Origin: an uncultured Bacteroidia bacterium
GTDB lineage: Bacteria > Bacteroidota > Bacteroidia > Bacteroidales > CAJPTX01
NCBI GenBank assembly: GCA_938038735.1
Contig: CALHSW010000074.1
Location: forward strand, 1 to 64,000
DNA: 64,000 nt
Direction: 5' to 3'
This document shows positions 7,235 to 15,703 of the stretch, piece by piece. The notes under the pieces were generated by a model. It was not told where the DNA came from and searched no databases. It saw only the letters and a list, made by a program, of their open reading frames with translations. The first letter of the stretch is position 1. Each line of letters opens with the position of its first letter. The translations under genes were made by a program, and so were the position numbers.

Positions 7235-9319
7235 TTACTCCTCGTTCTGCGCCTCGTCCTTGTACACCCTATACAGTTCCGACTGCGACGCGAACCAGGG
7301 CTGTTCAGCAGTGAAACGCCTAGGCTTCCCATCTTGTTCATTGACGTAATGCCCATGCGCCACGTCGCGTAGCCCATAATCGATGGTGCGAAGGAGATCA
7401 GCCTGCAGCGCGGGGGAGTAGATCGGGCACATCACCTCAATACGCCGATCAAGATTGCGCTCCATCCAATCGGCAGAGCCGATGTAGACCTCGGGCTGAC
7501 CATTGTTGCAAAAGGCGAGTATACGCTCATGCTCCAGGTAGCGGTCGATAATTCCATTCACACGGATGTTTTCACTCACCCCCCTCACGCCCGGCACGAG
7601 CGAGCAATTGCCACGCACCACAAGGTCCACCGGCACGCCCGCCTGCGAGGCGGCGTAGAGTTTCGCTATAATTTTTGGGTCGACAATGTGGTTGATTTTC
7701 ACCCTGATGTAGGCTGGTAGCCCCTTCAGGTGGTTGCGCGTTTCCCGGTCAATTAATCGCCCCACCCGCTGCCGCATGTCGTTTGGCGACACGAGCAACG
7801 ATTTGAAATGCGTGGTAAGAAATGGGGACTCAATGAAGGTGAAGACATCGTCCACCTCGGAGGTGATGGCGCGGTCCGCCGTCATGAGCATGTAGTCGGA
7901 ATAGACCTTGGCCGTTCCCTCATGCATATTCCCGGTACTCACGCAGGCCAGATCGCCATCGCTAGTCACAATGTGCACCAATTTGCAATGTATTTTCAGC
8001 TGCTCAGGGCCAAAGACCACGTTAACGCCCGCATCGATCAGCTCTTGGCTCCAGGAGATGTTACGCTCCTCATCGAAGCGCGCCATCAGCTCAATGACCG
8101 CGGTCACCTTCACCCCATTCTTGGCAGCGGCAATCATGGCGTTGATTACATGCGAGTTGCGCGCCACGCGGTAGAGCGTCACCTTGAGCTCCTTGACATC
8201 ATTGCGAATGGCCGCCTCGCGGAGCAGCCGCACGAAGATGTCAAAACTATGGTAGGGGAAATGCAGGAGCATATCGCCCCGGCGAATGCGGTCGAAAAGG
8301 CTCTCCGCCTGCCCATTCGGGATACGCACTATGGAGGGCTGCGGGGCATTGAGGAGGTCGTAGCGGCCGCAGCTGGGGAAGTGCATGAAGTCGCGGGTGT
8401 TGTGGTAGCGGCCACCCCAAATCTTGGCATCGTAACGGTCAAGCTCCGCCCGCTTGAACAGGCGGTTGCGAATGCGGCTCGGCATCGTCTTGTCAAACAC
8501 TATGCGCAACTTGTCCCCCTTTCGGCGTTTACGAATGGCCTTGCTCACCTTCTGTAGATGCCCCAGGGTGAAATCATCGCTAAGCCCCATCTCTGCATCC
8601 TTGGTGAACTTAAAGGTGTACGCCTCAAAGTGGGTATAGCCAAGGCCCATAAAGATGTAGGGCATGCAAACGCGGAGTAGGTCGTCGAGAAACATTAGGC
8701 AAACGTTCCCCTCCTCATCATCGGGGAGGCGGATGAAACGGCCAACGCTGTCCACGGGGATCCGCACGATGGCCGCGTCGTGACGAACGCCCTCCCGCCC
8801 CTCTGGGGTGTCGTCTCGGCTGAGGTCAACCGCCAGGTAGAGCGACTCGTCAATCTCATCATCGCTGAGGTTGTCGCGCCTAAGGAAGAGGGGAATGGTG
8901 CTAGTGGCGAGATTTTTCATGTAGAAATCTTCCACCTGCTGCTTCTGCTTCTGGGAGAGCTGCGTTTCATTCAGTACACGGATTCCCTCCTGCCCGAGCT
9001 GCTTGAAGAGGAACTCCATCACCTCGGAAAAGTGCTTCGCGTACTCTTCGTTTAGGCGGTATATCTCCTTGAGGGTCCGCTCCGCTAGCTTGCGCTTCGG
9101 TGCGCTCACCGCCCCCTCGGCATCAATGATACGCCGCAGCGACGCCACGCGTACCATGAAGAACTCATCAAGATTGTTAGAGTAGATCCCCAAAAAGTTT
9201 ACCCTTTCCAGCAGCGGGATATCCGCCCTTTCGGCCTCGTAGAGAATGCGTCGGTTGAAATACATCCAACTGATATCCCTCTCCACGTACGGCCGCTGAT
9301 GTTTTGTCTTTTTTTGCAT
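7235..9319 (-). CDS. ppk1: Polyphosphate kinase 1
   Basis: 694 residues, the usual length. Reversibly polymerises the gamma-phosphate of ATP into inorganic polyphosphate. Domains in order: N domain (ERDISWMYFNRRILYEAE, then YSNNLDEFFMVRVASLRR at 46-63), head domain, and two phospholipase-D-like C domains. The autophosphorylated histidine is H444 in KIHCKLVHI, followed by STGNMHEGTAKVYSDY. The second C domain contains VRGNCSLVPGV and the conserved IGSADWMERNLDRR near the C-terminus. First gene of a ppk-ppx pair. No convincing promoter box is visible in the upstream 100 bases. Confidence 0.97.
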   Translation of the reverse strand: MQKKTKHQRPYVERDISWMYFNRRILYEAERADIPLLERVNFLGIYSNNLDEFFMVRVASLRRIIDAEGAVSAPKRKLAERTLKEIYRLNEEYAKHFSEVMEFLFKQLGQEGIRVLNETQLSQKQKQQVEDFYMKNLATSTIPLFLRRDNLSDDEIDESLYLAVDLSRDDTPEGREGVRHDAAIVRIPVDSVGRFIRLPDDEEGNVCLMFLDDLLRVCMPYIFMGLGYTHFEAYTFKFTKDAEMGLSDDFTLGHLQKVSKAIRKRRKGDKLRIVFDKTMPSRIRNRLFKRAELDRYDAKIWGGRYHNTRDFMHFPSCGRYDLLNAPQPSIVRIPNGQAESLFDRIRRGDMLLHFPYHSFDIFVRLLREAAIRNDVKELKVTLYRVARNSHVINAMIAAAKNGVKVTAVIELMARFDEERNISWSQELIDAGVNVVFGPEQLKIHCKLVHIVTSDGDLACVSTGNMHEGTAKVYSDYMLMTADRAITSEVDDVFTFIESPFLTTHFKSLLVSPNDMRQRVGRLIDRETRNHLKGLPAYIRVKINHIVDPKIIAKLYAASQAGVPVDLVVRGNCSLVPGVRGVSENIRVNGIIDRYLEHERILAFCNNGQPEVYIGSADWMERNLDRRIEVMCPIYSPALQADLLRTIDYGLRDVAHGHYVNEQDGKPRRFTAEQPWFASQSELYRVYKDEAQNEE

Positions 9320-9713
9320 TGCCCTCTCGCGCCTCTCTTGAATGTGTAACGAATTAAATTTTCGCGAAGTTACGGCGTATGTAGAAGTAGTACATTAAGC
9401 TCGTATTGCATTCCTGTTACGTTTTGCTCAATGCGGTGGAGAGGGTGCGAGAAATTGCTGTTAGGGTTGGGCTAGAGGGGCATCTTATCCGGATCCTAGC
9501 GGGGAATTCGGTAGGATATACATGGGTGTTTCTATGGGGCTGCATGGCCTCCTGCGTAATCCGTAGCGCAAAACCGTATCAGTAAAGGGCAGCCGCTCAG
9601 TTTTTTTTGCTGCCGTAACGGGAGAAGGAAGTGGACTGGCGTGGCGCTGCGCACGGCTACCCTTTGAAAAAACAAGAATAAACATGCAGGACTATTACAT
9701 CAAAAACTTTACG
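9320..9713. other. Intergenic stretch between divergent ppk1 and the BspA-like gene
   Basis: About 390 bases. I see no coding sequence, repeat copy, hairpin with a T-tract or RNA gene here. It must contain the ppk1 promoter, which I could not place. Confidence 0.6.
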
Positions 9714-9721
9714 TACTTTTG
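9714..9721 (+). promoter_or_regulatory. -7 box (TACTTTTG) of the first BspA-like gene
   Basis: Matches TAnnTTTG, about 50 bases before the start codon. No TTTG at the -33 distance. Confidence 0.6.
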
Positions 9722-9767
9722 CGAGTGAAAGGGGTTGGACTGCGTAGCAACTAATAATACAGGAGAG

Positions 9768-11504
9768 ATGAAAATGAAACAAATATTACGAGTGGCTCTA
9801 GTGGTGCTGCTAGCTGCGGTGCTTGGCGTGGGGAGCGCATGGGGCGAAAAGAAGGAGTACACGGATAGGAACGGCGTGACGTGGGAGTATGAGGAGATAG
9901 AGACAGGCGCAACGTGCAGCATATGGCCAAAGGATAGAGGCAGCATAAGCGGTTTTGTGAAGATTCCAGGAGCAGTGGAGGTCGGTGGAGTATCCATAAA
10001 GGTTGTGGAGATAGGGAACTCAGCATTTTATCGTTGCAGCGGTTTGACGGCGGTGGTCATCCCGGGCAGCGTGACGGAGATAGGGGCGTATGCATTTTCT
10101 GTTTGCAGCGGGCTGACGGCGGTGACCATCTCGGGCAGCGTGACGAAAATATGGAATGGTGCATTTGAGTATTGCAGCAGGCTGACGGCGGTGTCCATTC
10201 CCAGCAGCGTGACGAAAATATGGGAGCAGGCATTTAGGGGTTGCAGCGGGCTGAAGTCATTTGAAGTGGAAAGTGGGAATGAGAGATATTGCTCGGAGCA
10301 GGGCGTGCTTTTCACGAAGGGCAAAGATACGCTTGTTTGCTACCCTGAGGGGAAACCAGAAGGGACTTATAGCATCCCGAGCAGCGTGACGGAGATAGAG
10401 TCTTGGGCATTTGCTGACTGCAGCGGGCTGACGGCGGTGACCATCCCCAGCAGCGTGACGGAGAAAGAGTCTTGGGCATTTTTTGGTTGCAGCGGGCTGA
10501 AGTCATTTGAAGTGGAAAGCGGGAATAAGAATTACTGCGCGGAGAACGGCGTGCTTTTCACGAAGGACAAGGCTACGCTTGTTTGCTACCCTGGGGGGAA
10601 GCCAGGAGAGTCCTATACCATCCCCAGCAGCGTGACGGAGATAGAGAGGTTTGCATTTTCTGATTGCAGAGGTTTGACGGGGGTGACCATTCCCAGCAGC
10701 GTGACGGAGATAGGATGGGGTGCATTTTCTGATTGTAGAGGTTTGACGGGGGTGACCATTCCCAGCAGCGTGACGGAGATAGGATGGGAAGCATTTAAGG
10801 ATTGCAGAGGTTTGACGGGGGTGACCATTCCCAGCAGCGTGACGGAGATAGGAAGGGAAGCATTTAAGGGTTGCACCAGGCTCAAAGCGGTCTACTGGCT
10901 CGCGGATGCGAATTGCATCGTAGACGGTGACGCATTTAGAACAATAGACTTTCTAGCAACGCTATACGTGCGGCTGGGAATGAAGGCGAAGATTCAGAAT
11001 GAGGCGTGGTGCAAAGGTAAATTTGAGAGTATTGAGGAGGGCTACGTGGTGACTTTCAAGGATTCTGACGGGCATGAGCTCTGGGAGCAGCTTGTGAAGC
11101 CAAACGGTACGGCCACGGAGCCGGCAGCCCCAACTAAAAAGGATGACACCTTCGTGGAGTGGCAGCTCGGCGGCAAGAAGTACGAGTTCAGCACGCCGGT
11201 AACGAGTGATATCACGCTGAAGGCGAAGTGGAAGAAGGCGGATAATCATGGGACGGCGGTGGAGAGCGTGCAGTTGGCGGGGGTGCGAGCTGTGCGGAAT
11301 CCCATGGGCGAGGCGCTGGAGCTGGAGGGGATGGAGCGCGCGGCGCGGGTGGAGGTGTACAGCGTGGTTGGCGCGCGGGTGCACGCGGAGGCGCTGCGCG
11401 GAGAGCCTCGGGTGGTGATTGATGCGCGGGGCTGGGCGAGCGGGGTGTACGTGGTGCGGGTGGTGGCGAGCGATGGGGAGCGGAAGCTGCGCGTGGTGAA
11501 GTGA
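9768..11504 (+). CDS. Secreted BspA-like leucine-rich repeat protein with type IX sorting domain
   Basis: About 578 residues. A signal peptide (KQILRVALVVLLAAVLGV) is followed by LRR_5/BspA-type repeats of about 23 residues with the core SLTAVTIPSSVTEIGxxAF. Next come a Listeria-Bacteroides type repeat (about 420-490, YVVTFKDSDGHELWEQLV to ITLKAKWKK) and a type IX secretion C-terminal domain ending SGVYVVRVVASDGERKLRVVK-like. Expected at the cell surface or released, as an adhesin-like protein. Two ATGs lie six bases apart; AGGAGAG spacing fits the second (9774) better, and the second BspA-like gene shows the same arrangement. The C-terminal domain is nearly identical to that gene (48244-49962). 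Followed by an intrinsic terminator. Confidence 0.9.
   Translation: MKMKQILRVALVVLLAAVLGVGSAWGEKKEYTDRNGVTWEYEEIETGATCSIWPKDRGSISGFVKIPGAVEVGGVSIKVVEIGNSAFYRCSGLTAVVIPGSVTEIGAYAFSVCSGLTAVTISGSVTKIWNGAFEYCSRLTAVSIPSSVTKIWEQAFRGCSGLKSFEVESGNERYCSEQGVLFTKGKDTLVCYPEGKPEGTYSIPSSVTEIESWAFADCSGLTAVTIPSSVTEKESWAFFGCSGLKSFEVESGNKNYCAENGVLFTKDKATLVCYPGGKPGESYTIPSSVTEIERFAFSDCRGLTGVTIPSSVTEIGWGAFSDCRGLTGVTIPSSVTEIGWEAFKDCRGLTGVTIPSSVTEIGREAFKGCTRLKAVYWLADANCIVDGDAFRTIDFLATLYVRLGMKAKIQNEAWCKGKFESIEEGYVVTFKDSDGHELWEQLVKPNGTATEPAAPTKKDDTFVEWQLGGKKYEFSTPVTSDITLKAKWKKADNHGTAVESVQLAGVRAVRNPMGEALELEGMERAARVEVYSVVGARVHAEALRGEPRVVIDARGWASGVYVVRVVASDGERKLRVVK
10674..10880 (+). repeat. Three tandem 69-base leucine-rich repeat units inside the BspA-like gene
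   Basis: The string GGGTGACCATTCCCAGCAGC recurs at 10681, 10750 and 10819, exactly 69 bases apart, with almost identical sequence between. 69 bases is 23 codons, one repeat. A second, larger in-gene duplication is marked by GGGCTGAAGTCATTTGAAGT at about 10246 and 10494. Confidence 0.9.
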
Positions 11505-11523
11505 GGATGAAAGGAATGTGTAG

Positions 11524-11555
11524 AGAGAGGGCGGGTCTTACGGCTCGCCCTCTCT
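11524..11555 (+). terminator. Intrinsic terminator of the first BspA-like gene
   Basis: Stem AGAGAGGGCG / CGCCCTCTCT around a 12-base loop, followed by TTGTTCGTTCT, 20 bases after the stop codon. Confidence 0.75.
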
Positions 11556-11598
11556 TGTTCGTTCTGCGTGGGGGAAGGAGGAGGTTAAGGTCATGCGG

Positions 11599-11691
11599 GT
11601 CAGTCTTTCAGACTGGCCTGCCTTTCAGGCAAGAATCCGGGGGTCTAAAGACCCCCGGCTATTGAGAGACCGTCCTACGGACGGGGCTGCA
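11599..11691 (+). repeat. Four-hairpin dispersed repeat, full
   Basis: Second hairpin CTTGCCT-TTC-AGGCAAG in its near-perfect T:A form (CTGCC start); third CCGGGGGTCT-AA-AGACCCCCGG; fourth CCGTCC-TAC-GGACGG; ends GGGGCTGCA. Confidence 0.92.
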
Positions 11692-11793
11692 TCGGTCTGC
11701 AAAAATTCATGCGGATTTGAGAAGGTATTGTATGCAGATTGCGGCGGGAGCGGTTGGTTCTGCGGAGGCATAAATGCGTGTAGATCCGCCAGG

Positions 11794-11886
11794 GTCAGTC
11801 TTTCAGACTGGCTTGCCCTTGTGGGCAAGCAACCGAGAGTCTAAAGACCCCCGGCTATTGAGAGACCGTCCTACGGACGGGCTGCA
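11794..11886 (+). repeat. Four-hairpin dispersed repeat, full
   Basis: Starts 195 bases after the previous copy. The second hairpin is CTTGCCC-TTGT-GGGCAAG, a different loop and one more G:C pair than the neighbouring copy. The 102-base spacer carries no gene. Confidence 0.9.
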
Positions 11887-12069
11887 GGGGTATGCAATTT
11901 TATGCGGGCTTTGTGCGCCAACGGAAGGAGGCTATGGCGGGGATGTGGACGGTTTCGCGGCGATGGCTCTGCAAGGCGAAAGGTTACAGTGCATGCGAGG
12001 GGTACGCATGTCAGCGGCCTATAGGATAGCGGCACCTTTTGCCCCGCCACCTGTTAAAATACTTTTTTG

Positions 12070-12077
12070 TACCTTTA
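12070..12077 (+). promoter_or_regulatory. Putative -7 box (TACCTTTA) of AAA-ATPase copy 2
   Basis: Same variant box and similar distance to the start as in copy 1 (937-944). Confidence 0.5.
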
Positions 12078-12107
12078 CCCTGCAAAAGGCGCGAGGAGGG
12101 CAATGGC

Positions 12108-13724
12108 ATGGACCAAATGATAACGTACCCGATAGGGGAGGCAAGCTTTACGAATCTACGGGAGGATAACGCCGTCTACGTGGATAAGACGGCGCTGATT
12201 TACCAGCTGGTGAAGCAGGGGCGGTACTACTTCCTGAGCCGCCCGCGGCGGTTCGGCAAGAGCCTGCTGGTCTCCACGCTGGAGGCCTACTTCCAGGGCA
12301 GGCGGGAGCTCTTCAAGGGGCTAGCGCTGGAAAAGCTAGAGAAGGATTGGGTGCAGTACCCCGTGCTGCACGTGGATTTCAGCCGGGATAATTTCGCAGT
12401 GCAGGGCGTGCTGGAGAAAACGCTCAACACAATTTTGGGCAACTGGGAGCGCCTCTACGGGCGGGAGGCGGACGATGATACCTTTGCCGCACGCTTCGTA
12501 AGGATGATTGAAAATGCGCACGCGCAGACGGGGCGGCGAGTGGTGGTGCTGGTGGACGAGTACGATAAGCCGATGCTGGATGCCATCAACGACGAGGAGC
12601 TCTTGGCGCGCAACCAGCAGGAGCTGCGGGCCTTCTACGGGGCGCTCAAGGGGGCGGGTGATCACCTACGGTTCGTCTTCCTGACGGGCATCACCCGCTT
12701 CGCGCACCTCAACATCTTCAGCGGGCTGAACAACCTGCGGGACATCTCAATGTCAACGGCGTACGCCACGCTCTGCGGAATCACGGGGGAAGAGCTGCGG
12801 GCCAACCTCGACGAGGGGGTGCGCCGGCTGGCGGAAGGGAGCGGGAAGACCCTCGCCGAGGCCTACGACAAGCTAGAGGCGATGTACGACGGCTACCGGT
12901 TCTCGCCCCGGGCGGAGGCGGGCGTGTACAACCCGTTCAGCCTGCTCAACGCATTGGCCGATCGGGAGTACGGCTACTACTGGTACGAGACGGGCACGCC
13001 GACCCTGCTCTTCAAGCGGGTCGTCAGGCAGCGGGTGCCGGTGGCCGAGCTCCGCCGCTGCCGCATGGGGCTGGACGGGCTGGACGCGTGCGACCTGGGG
13101 AGCATCGGGCTGGTGCCGCTGCTCTACCAGGCGGGCTACCTGACCATCGCGAGCTACAGCGCGGCGGCGGGCAGCTGCGAGCTGGCGTTCCCGAACGGGG
13201 AGGTGCGCGCCGCGTTCTACAAGGGGCTGTCGCCCTACCTCTTCCGGGTGGAGGAGGTGCGGGGGCTGAGCATCCAGGGGATGCGGGACCGCATGGTGGC
13301 GGGCGACGTGGAGGAGCTGCTGGGGAGCCTGCACGCGTTCATCGCGGGGTTCAGCTACAACCTGCAGGGCGACCGGGAGTCGCACTTCCAGGACATCCTG
13401 GTGACGATATTCTACGGGATGGGGCTGGAGACGTACAAGGAGCTGGGGGTCAGCGCGGGGCGGATCGACACGGTGGTGCTCACGCCGGACCTCGTCTACA
13501 TCTTTGAGTTCAAGCTGGACCGGCCGGCGGCGGAGGCGATGGCGCAGATCGAGGCGAAGGGGTACGCGGCGCCGTTCGCGATGGATCGGCGGGCGGTGGT
13601 GAAGCTGGGGGTGAGCTTCTCCTCAAAGACGCGGAACATCGCGGAGTGCATCGTTAGAACAGATGGAAAAGAGGATGTAAAGATGGGGGTGGTGGATGGG
13701 AAGCTGCGGGCGGTTGGCGAGTAG
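12108..13724 (+). CDS. AAA-ATPase-like / PD-(D/E)XK family protein, copy 2 (complete)
   Basis: 538 residues from the ATG at 12108, which has GCGAGGAGG 9-15 bases upstream; the open frame extends 69 bases further but through the promoter box. The N-terminal ATPase domain has a P-loop-like RPRRFGKS (about 45-52) and VVLVDEYDKPML (Walker B). The C-terminal PDDEXK_9-like domain has VYIFEFKLDR near residues 463-472, i.e. the E-x-K of a PD-(D/E)XK nuclease. Codons are strongly G/C-ending. The first ~850 bases are nearly identical to the inverted copy at 1-906, while the rest differs. Family role unproven; these proteins are often numerous in Bacteroidales and are sometimes suspected of acting in defence or mobility. 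Flanked by four-hairpin repeats on both sides. Confidence 0.9.
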   Translation: MDQMITYPIGEASFTNLREDNAVYVDKTALIYQLVKQGRYYFLSRPRRFGKSLLVSTLEAYFQGRRELFKGLALEKLEKDWVQYPVLHVDFSRDNFAVQGVLEKTLNTILGNWERLYGREADDDTFAARFVRMIENAHAQTGRRVVVLVDEYDKPMLDAINDEELLARNQQELRAFYGALKGAGDHLRFVFLTGITRFAHLNIFSGLNNLRDISMSTAYATLCGITGEELRANLDEGVRRLAEGSGKTLAEAYDKLEAMYDGYRFSPRAEAGVYNPFSLLNALADREYGYYWYETGTPTLLFKRVVRQRVPVAELRRCRMGLDGLDACDLGSIGLVPLLYQAGYLTIASYSAAAGSCELAFPNGEVRAAFYKGLSPYLFRVEEVRGLSIQGMRDRMVAGDVEELLGSLHAFIAGFSYNLQGDRESHFQDILVTIFYGMGLETYKELGVSAGRIDTVVLTPDLVYIFEFKLDRPAAEAMAQIEAKGYAAPFAMDRRAVVKLGVSFSSKTRNIAECIVRTDGKEDVKMGVVDGKLRAVGE

Positions 13725-13761
13725 AGCTTAGCGGTTGCCGCTGCATGCAAGGGTCACGAGG

Positions 13762-13854
13762 GTCAGTCTTTCAGACTGTCTCGCCTTTTAGGCGAGAATC
13801 CGGGGGTTTGAAAACCCCCGGCTATTGAGAGACCGTCCTACGGACGAGGCTGTA
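13762..13854 (+). repeat. Four-hairpin dispersed repeat, full
   Basis: 38 bases after the AAA-ATPase stop. Second hairpin TCTCGCC-TTTT-AGGCGAGA; third CCGGGGGTTT-GA-AAACCCCCGG; last stem CCGTCC-TAC-GGACG followed by AGGCTGTA instead of GGGCTGCA. Confidence 0.9.
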
Positions 13855-13968
13855 AAGGCGGCGAGAATCTGTGCAATATCGTAAGGGGTATTGCGGGCAA
13901 ATTGCGGCGGAAAGGGTGGTGCGGAGCGATGTGCGGGGGCGGTGTTGCAAGGTTGATTGGGGTTCCTT

Positions 13969-15030
13969 TTACTTTCCCGTAATGGTTTCGGCGAATGGGT
14001 TCTGCCTATGCAGCTGCCAGTTGGATTCGGCGCTGGCGATACTTGAGTTGGCGTAGCAATATTCGCAGGCGTGGGGGCAGGTGTTGTACTGGCCGATGTC
14101 CTTGGCCTGGATGCAGCCGCATAGCAGCCGCTGCCCCTTGTCCTTTCTATGCGTATAGATGTAGAAACCCCCATTGGGCAGGGGTGCTGCAGCGTTCGGG
14201 GAGAATGCGTTCCGCATTTTGCCCTCCGCGGGTGAGAGGAGCTGCACGCCGAGATGCTCCATGAGTCTCCTGTCCTGAAAGGCGATGCGCGCGATGAGGT
14301 CGCCGTCGATGCAGCGACTATGGGCAATGCCGTAGCGGGAAAGGTCGGTAGGCTCGGCGCAGGTGGCGAGCTGCATGCCCCATCCGTTTTGGGCGTTAAG
14401 CGTGCTAAGCATGCTGGCCATAAGCTCCATGTCGCTTTCGCTCCAGTCGATATACTGGATGCCTCGGCGCATGAGATTGGCGCGCACCTTGCGGTAGGCG
14501 TTGATGTCTGCAAAGCTAAAAATTAGCCTTTCCGTGTACCCTTTCAGCTGTTCGCCAAGGCGAGCAATTTTGTTTAGCAGCTTCTCTATGCCAAGCGAAG
14601 GGGTGAGAATGAGGGGGTCAAAGCGCCAAATGACGGCGTGCGTGCCGAGTCGTTCGCTTAGCTTGCGGAAGGTGTCAATGCGCATGGAGAGTGGAGGCAC
14701 GTTCTTTTCGAGCCGCTCCTCCTCGTAGTCATTGAGGGTGTACTGCACGTAGCAGCGTATGCCTCGCGCTTGCAGCGCGTCGATGTACTGCAGGAGGGGG
14801 GTGGGGTTCTTACTCCAGAAGACGATGAAGCGGCAGTTCTGTAGCGCAATGTAGCTGGTTTTCCCATTGAAGGGGTTGGCCCATGCGAGATAGCCCTCGT
14901 GCAGACGGTGCATGAACCAGTCCATATAGAAGGCGGGGATGTCGGTGGCGCGGCTCGCGGAGATGATGTACGGCGCGGCTGCCGCTACGCATTCACCCGA
15001 TGGGAGTGTAATTTTCACCTTCTCGTTCAT
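13969..15030 (-). CDS. DUF1848 family protein with C-terminal cysteine cluster
   Basis: 353 residues. Opens with ISASRATDIPAFYMDWFMHR and continues with GYLAWANPFNGKTSYIAL and FIVFWSKNPTPLL, the hallmark of DUF1848 (PF08902), a TIM-barrel-like family of unknown activity. The C-terminus has CGCIQAKDIGQYNTCPHACEYCYAN, giving CX3CX2C at its end plus two earlier cysteines, which suggests an Fe-S cluster as in radical SAM proteins but in an unusual C-terminal position. No signal peptide. Transcribed away from coaD; the downstream side holds a four-hairpin repeat. Substrate unknown. Confidence 0.85.
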   Translation of the reverse strand: MNEKVKITLPSGECVAAAAPYIISASRATDIPAFYMDWFMHRLHEGYLAWANPFNGKTSYIALQNCRFIVFWSKNPTPLLQYIDALQARGIRCYVQYTLNDYEEERLEKNVPPLSMRIDTFRKLSERLGTHAVIWRFDPLILTPSLGIEKLLNKIARLGEQLKGYTERLIFSFADINAYRKVRANLMRRGIQYIDWSESDMELMASMLSTLNAQNGWGMQLATCAEPTDLSRYGIAHSRCIDGDLIARIAFQDRRLMEHLGVQLLSPAEGKMRNAFSPNAAAPLPNGGFYIYTHRKDKGQRLLCGCIQAKDIGQYNTCPHACEYCYANSSIASAESNWQLHRQNPFAETITGK

Positions 15031-15175
15031 GGTGTACCTTCGCCGTTAGGAATTCTCTCCGGTGCGAGGTGCAAGGTACGCAATGGGTTGCGAAGAGGCA
15101 AGTTTTTTGGGGGTGGTAGCTTGATAGAAGGGGGAGGAATCGTTTCGCACGCAGAGAGTAGTCTCATAAATTGGT

Positions 15176-15183
15176 TACCTTTG
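15176..15183 (+). promoter_or_regulatory. -7 box (TACCTTTG) of the coaD operon
   Basis: Exact TACCTTTG, 28 bases before the coaD ATG at 15212. Confidence 0.7.
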
Positions 15184-15211
15184 CGCGGAAAGATGAATGG
15201 ATTGGCGCAGC

Positions 15212-15703
15212 ATGGAAAGAATAGCGGTATTTGCAGGAACGTTTGACCCCTTCACGCGGGGGCATCAGGACATTACGCGGCGTGCGCTAGGGCTATTTGA
15301 CAAGATTATCGTTGCCATTGGGAAGCATGCGGGGAAAAAGACGCTGTTTCCCTTGGAGAGCCGGCGCGCCATCATCATGGATACCTTCGCCGATGAGCCG
15401 AGGGTTAAGGTGGCAGACTACGATGGGCTAACCATTGATTTTTGCCGCGAGCAGGGGGCGAAGTTTATTATTCGGGGGCTACGCTCGGGGACCGATTTTG
15501 ACTACGAGCGTACGATAGCGCAGGCGAACTCCATGGTGGAGCCGGAGATTGAAACCATTTTTTTCGTGACTCGGCAGGCGCATGCGCCGATAGCCTCCAC
15601 GGTGGTGCGCGACCTGTTGATCCACCATGCGGATGCCTCGGCTTTTCTTCCGGAGGGGATTGATATAACGCGATACCCATGCACGCCTTGCTGCGACCTG
15701 TAG
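15212..15703 (+). CDS. coaD: Phosphopantetheine adenylyltransferase
   Basis: 163 residues, normal length. Transfers AMP from ATP to 4'-phosphopantetheine, the penultimate step of coenzyme A synthesis. GTFDPFTRGH at 9-18 is the nucleotidyltransferase GxFDP...xGH signature (T-R-G-H here), IIRGLRSGTDFDYE is the substrate-binding segment, and IASTVVRDLL matches the ISSTxVR motif. The frame is open to 15197, but the ATG at 15212 gives the canonical MERIAVFAGTFDP start. First gene of an apparent operon: its end overlaps the next gene by 25 bases. Confidence 0.97.
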   Translation: MERIAVFAGTFDPFTRGHQDITRRALGLFDKIIVAIGKHAGKKTLFPLESRRAIIMDTFADEPRVKVADYDGLTIDFCREQGAKFIIRGLRSGTDFDYERTIAQANSMVEPEIETIFFVTRQAHAPIASTVVRDLLIHHADASAFLPEGIDITRYPCTPCCDL

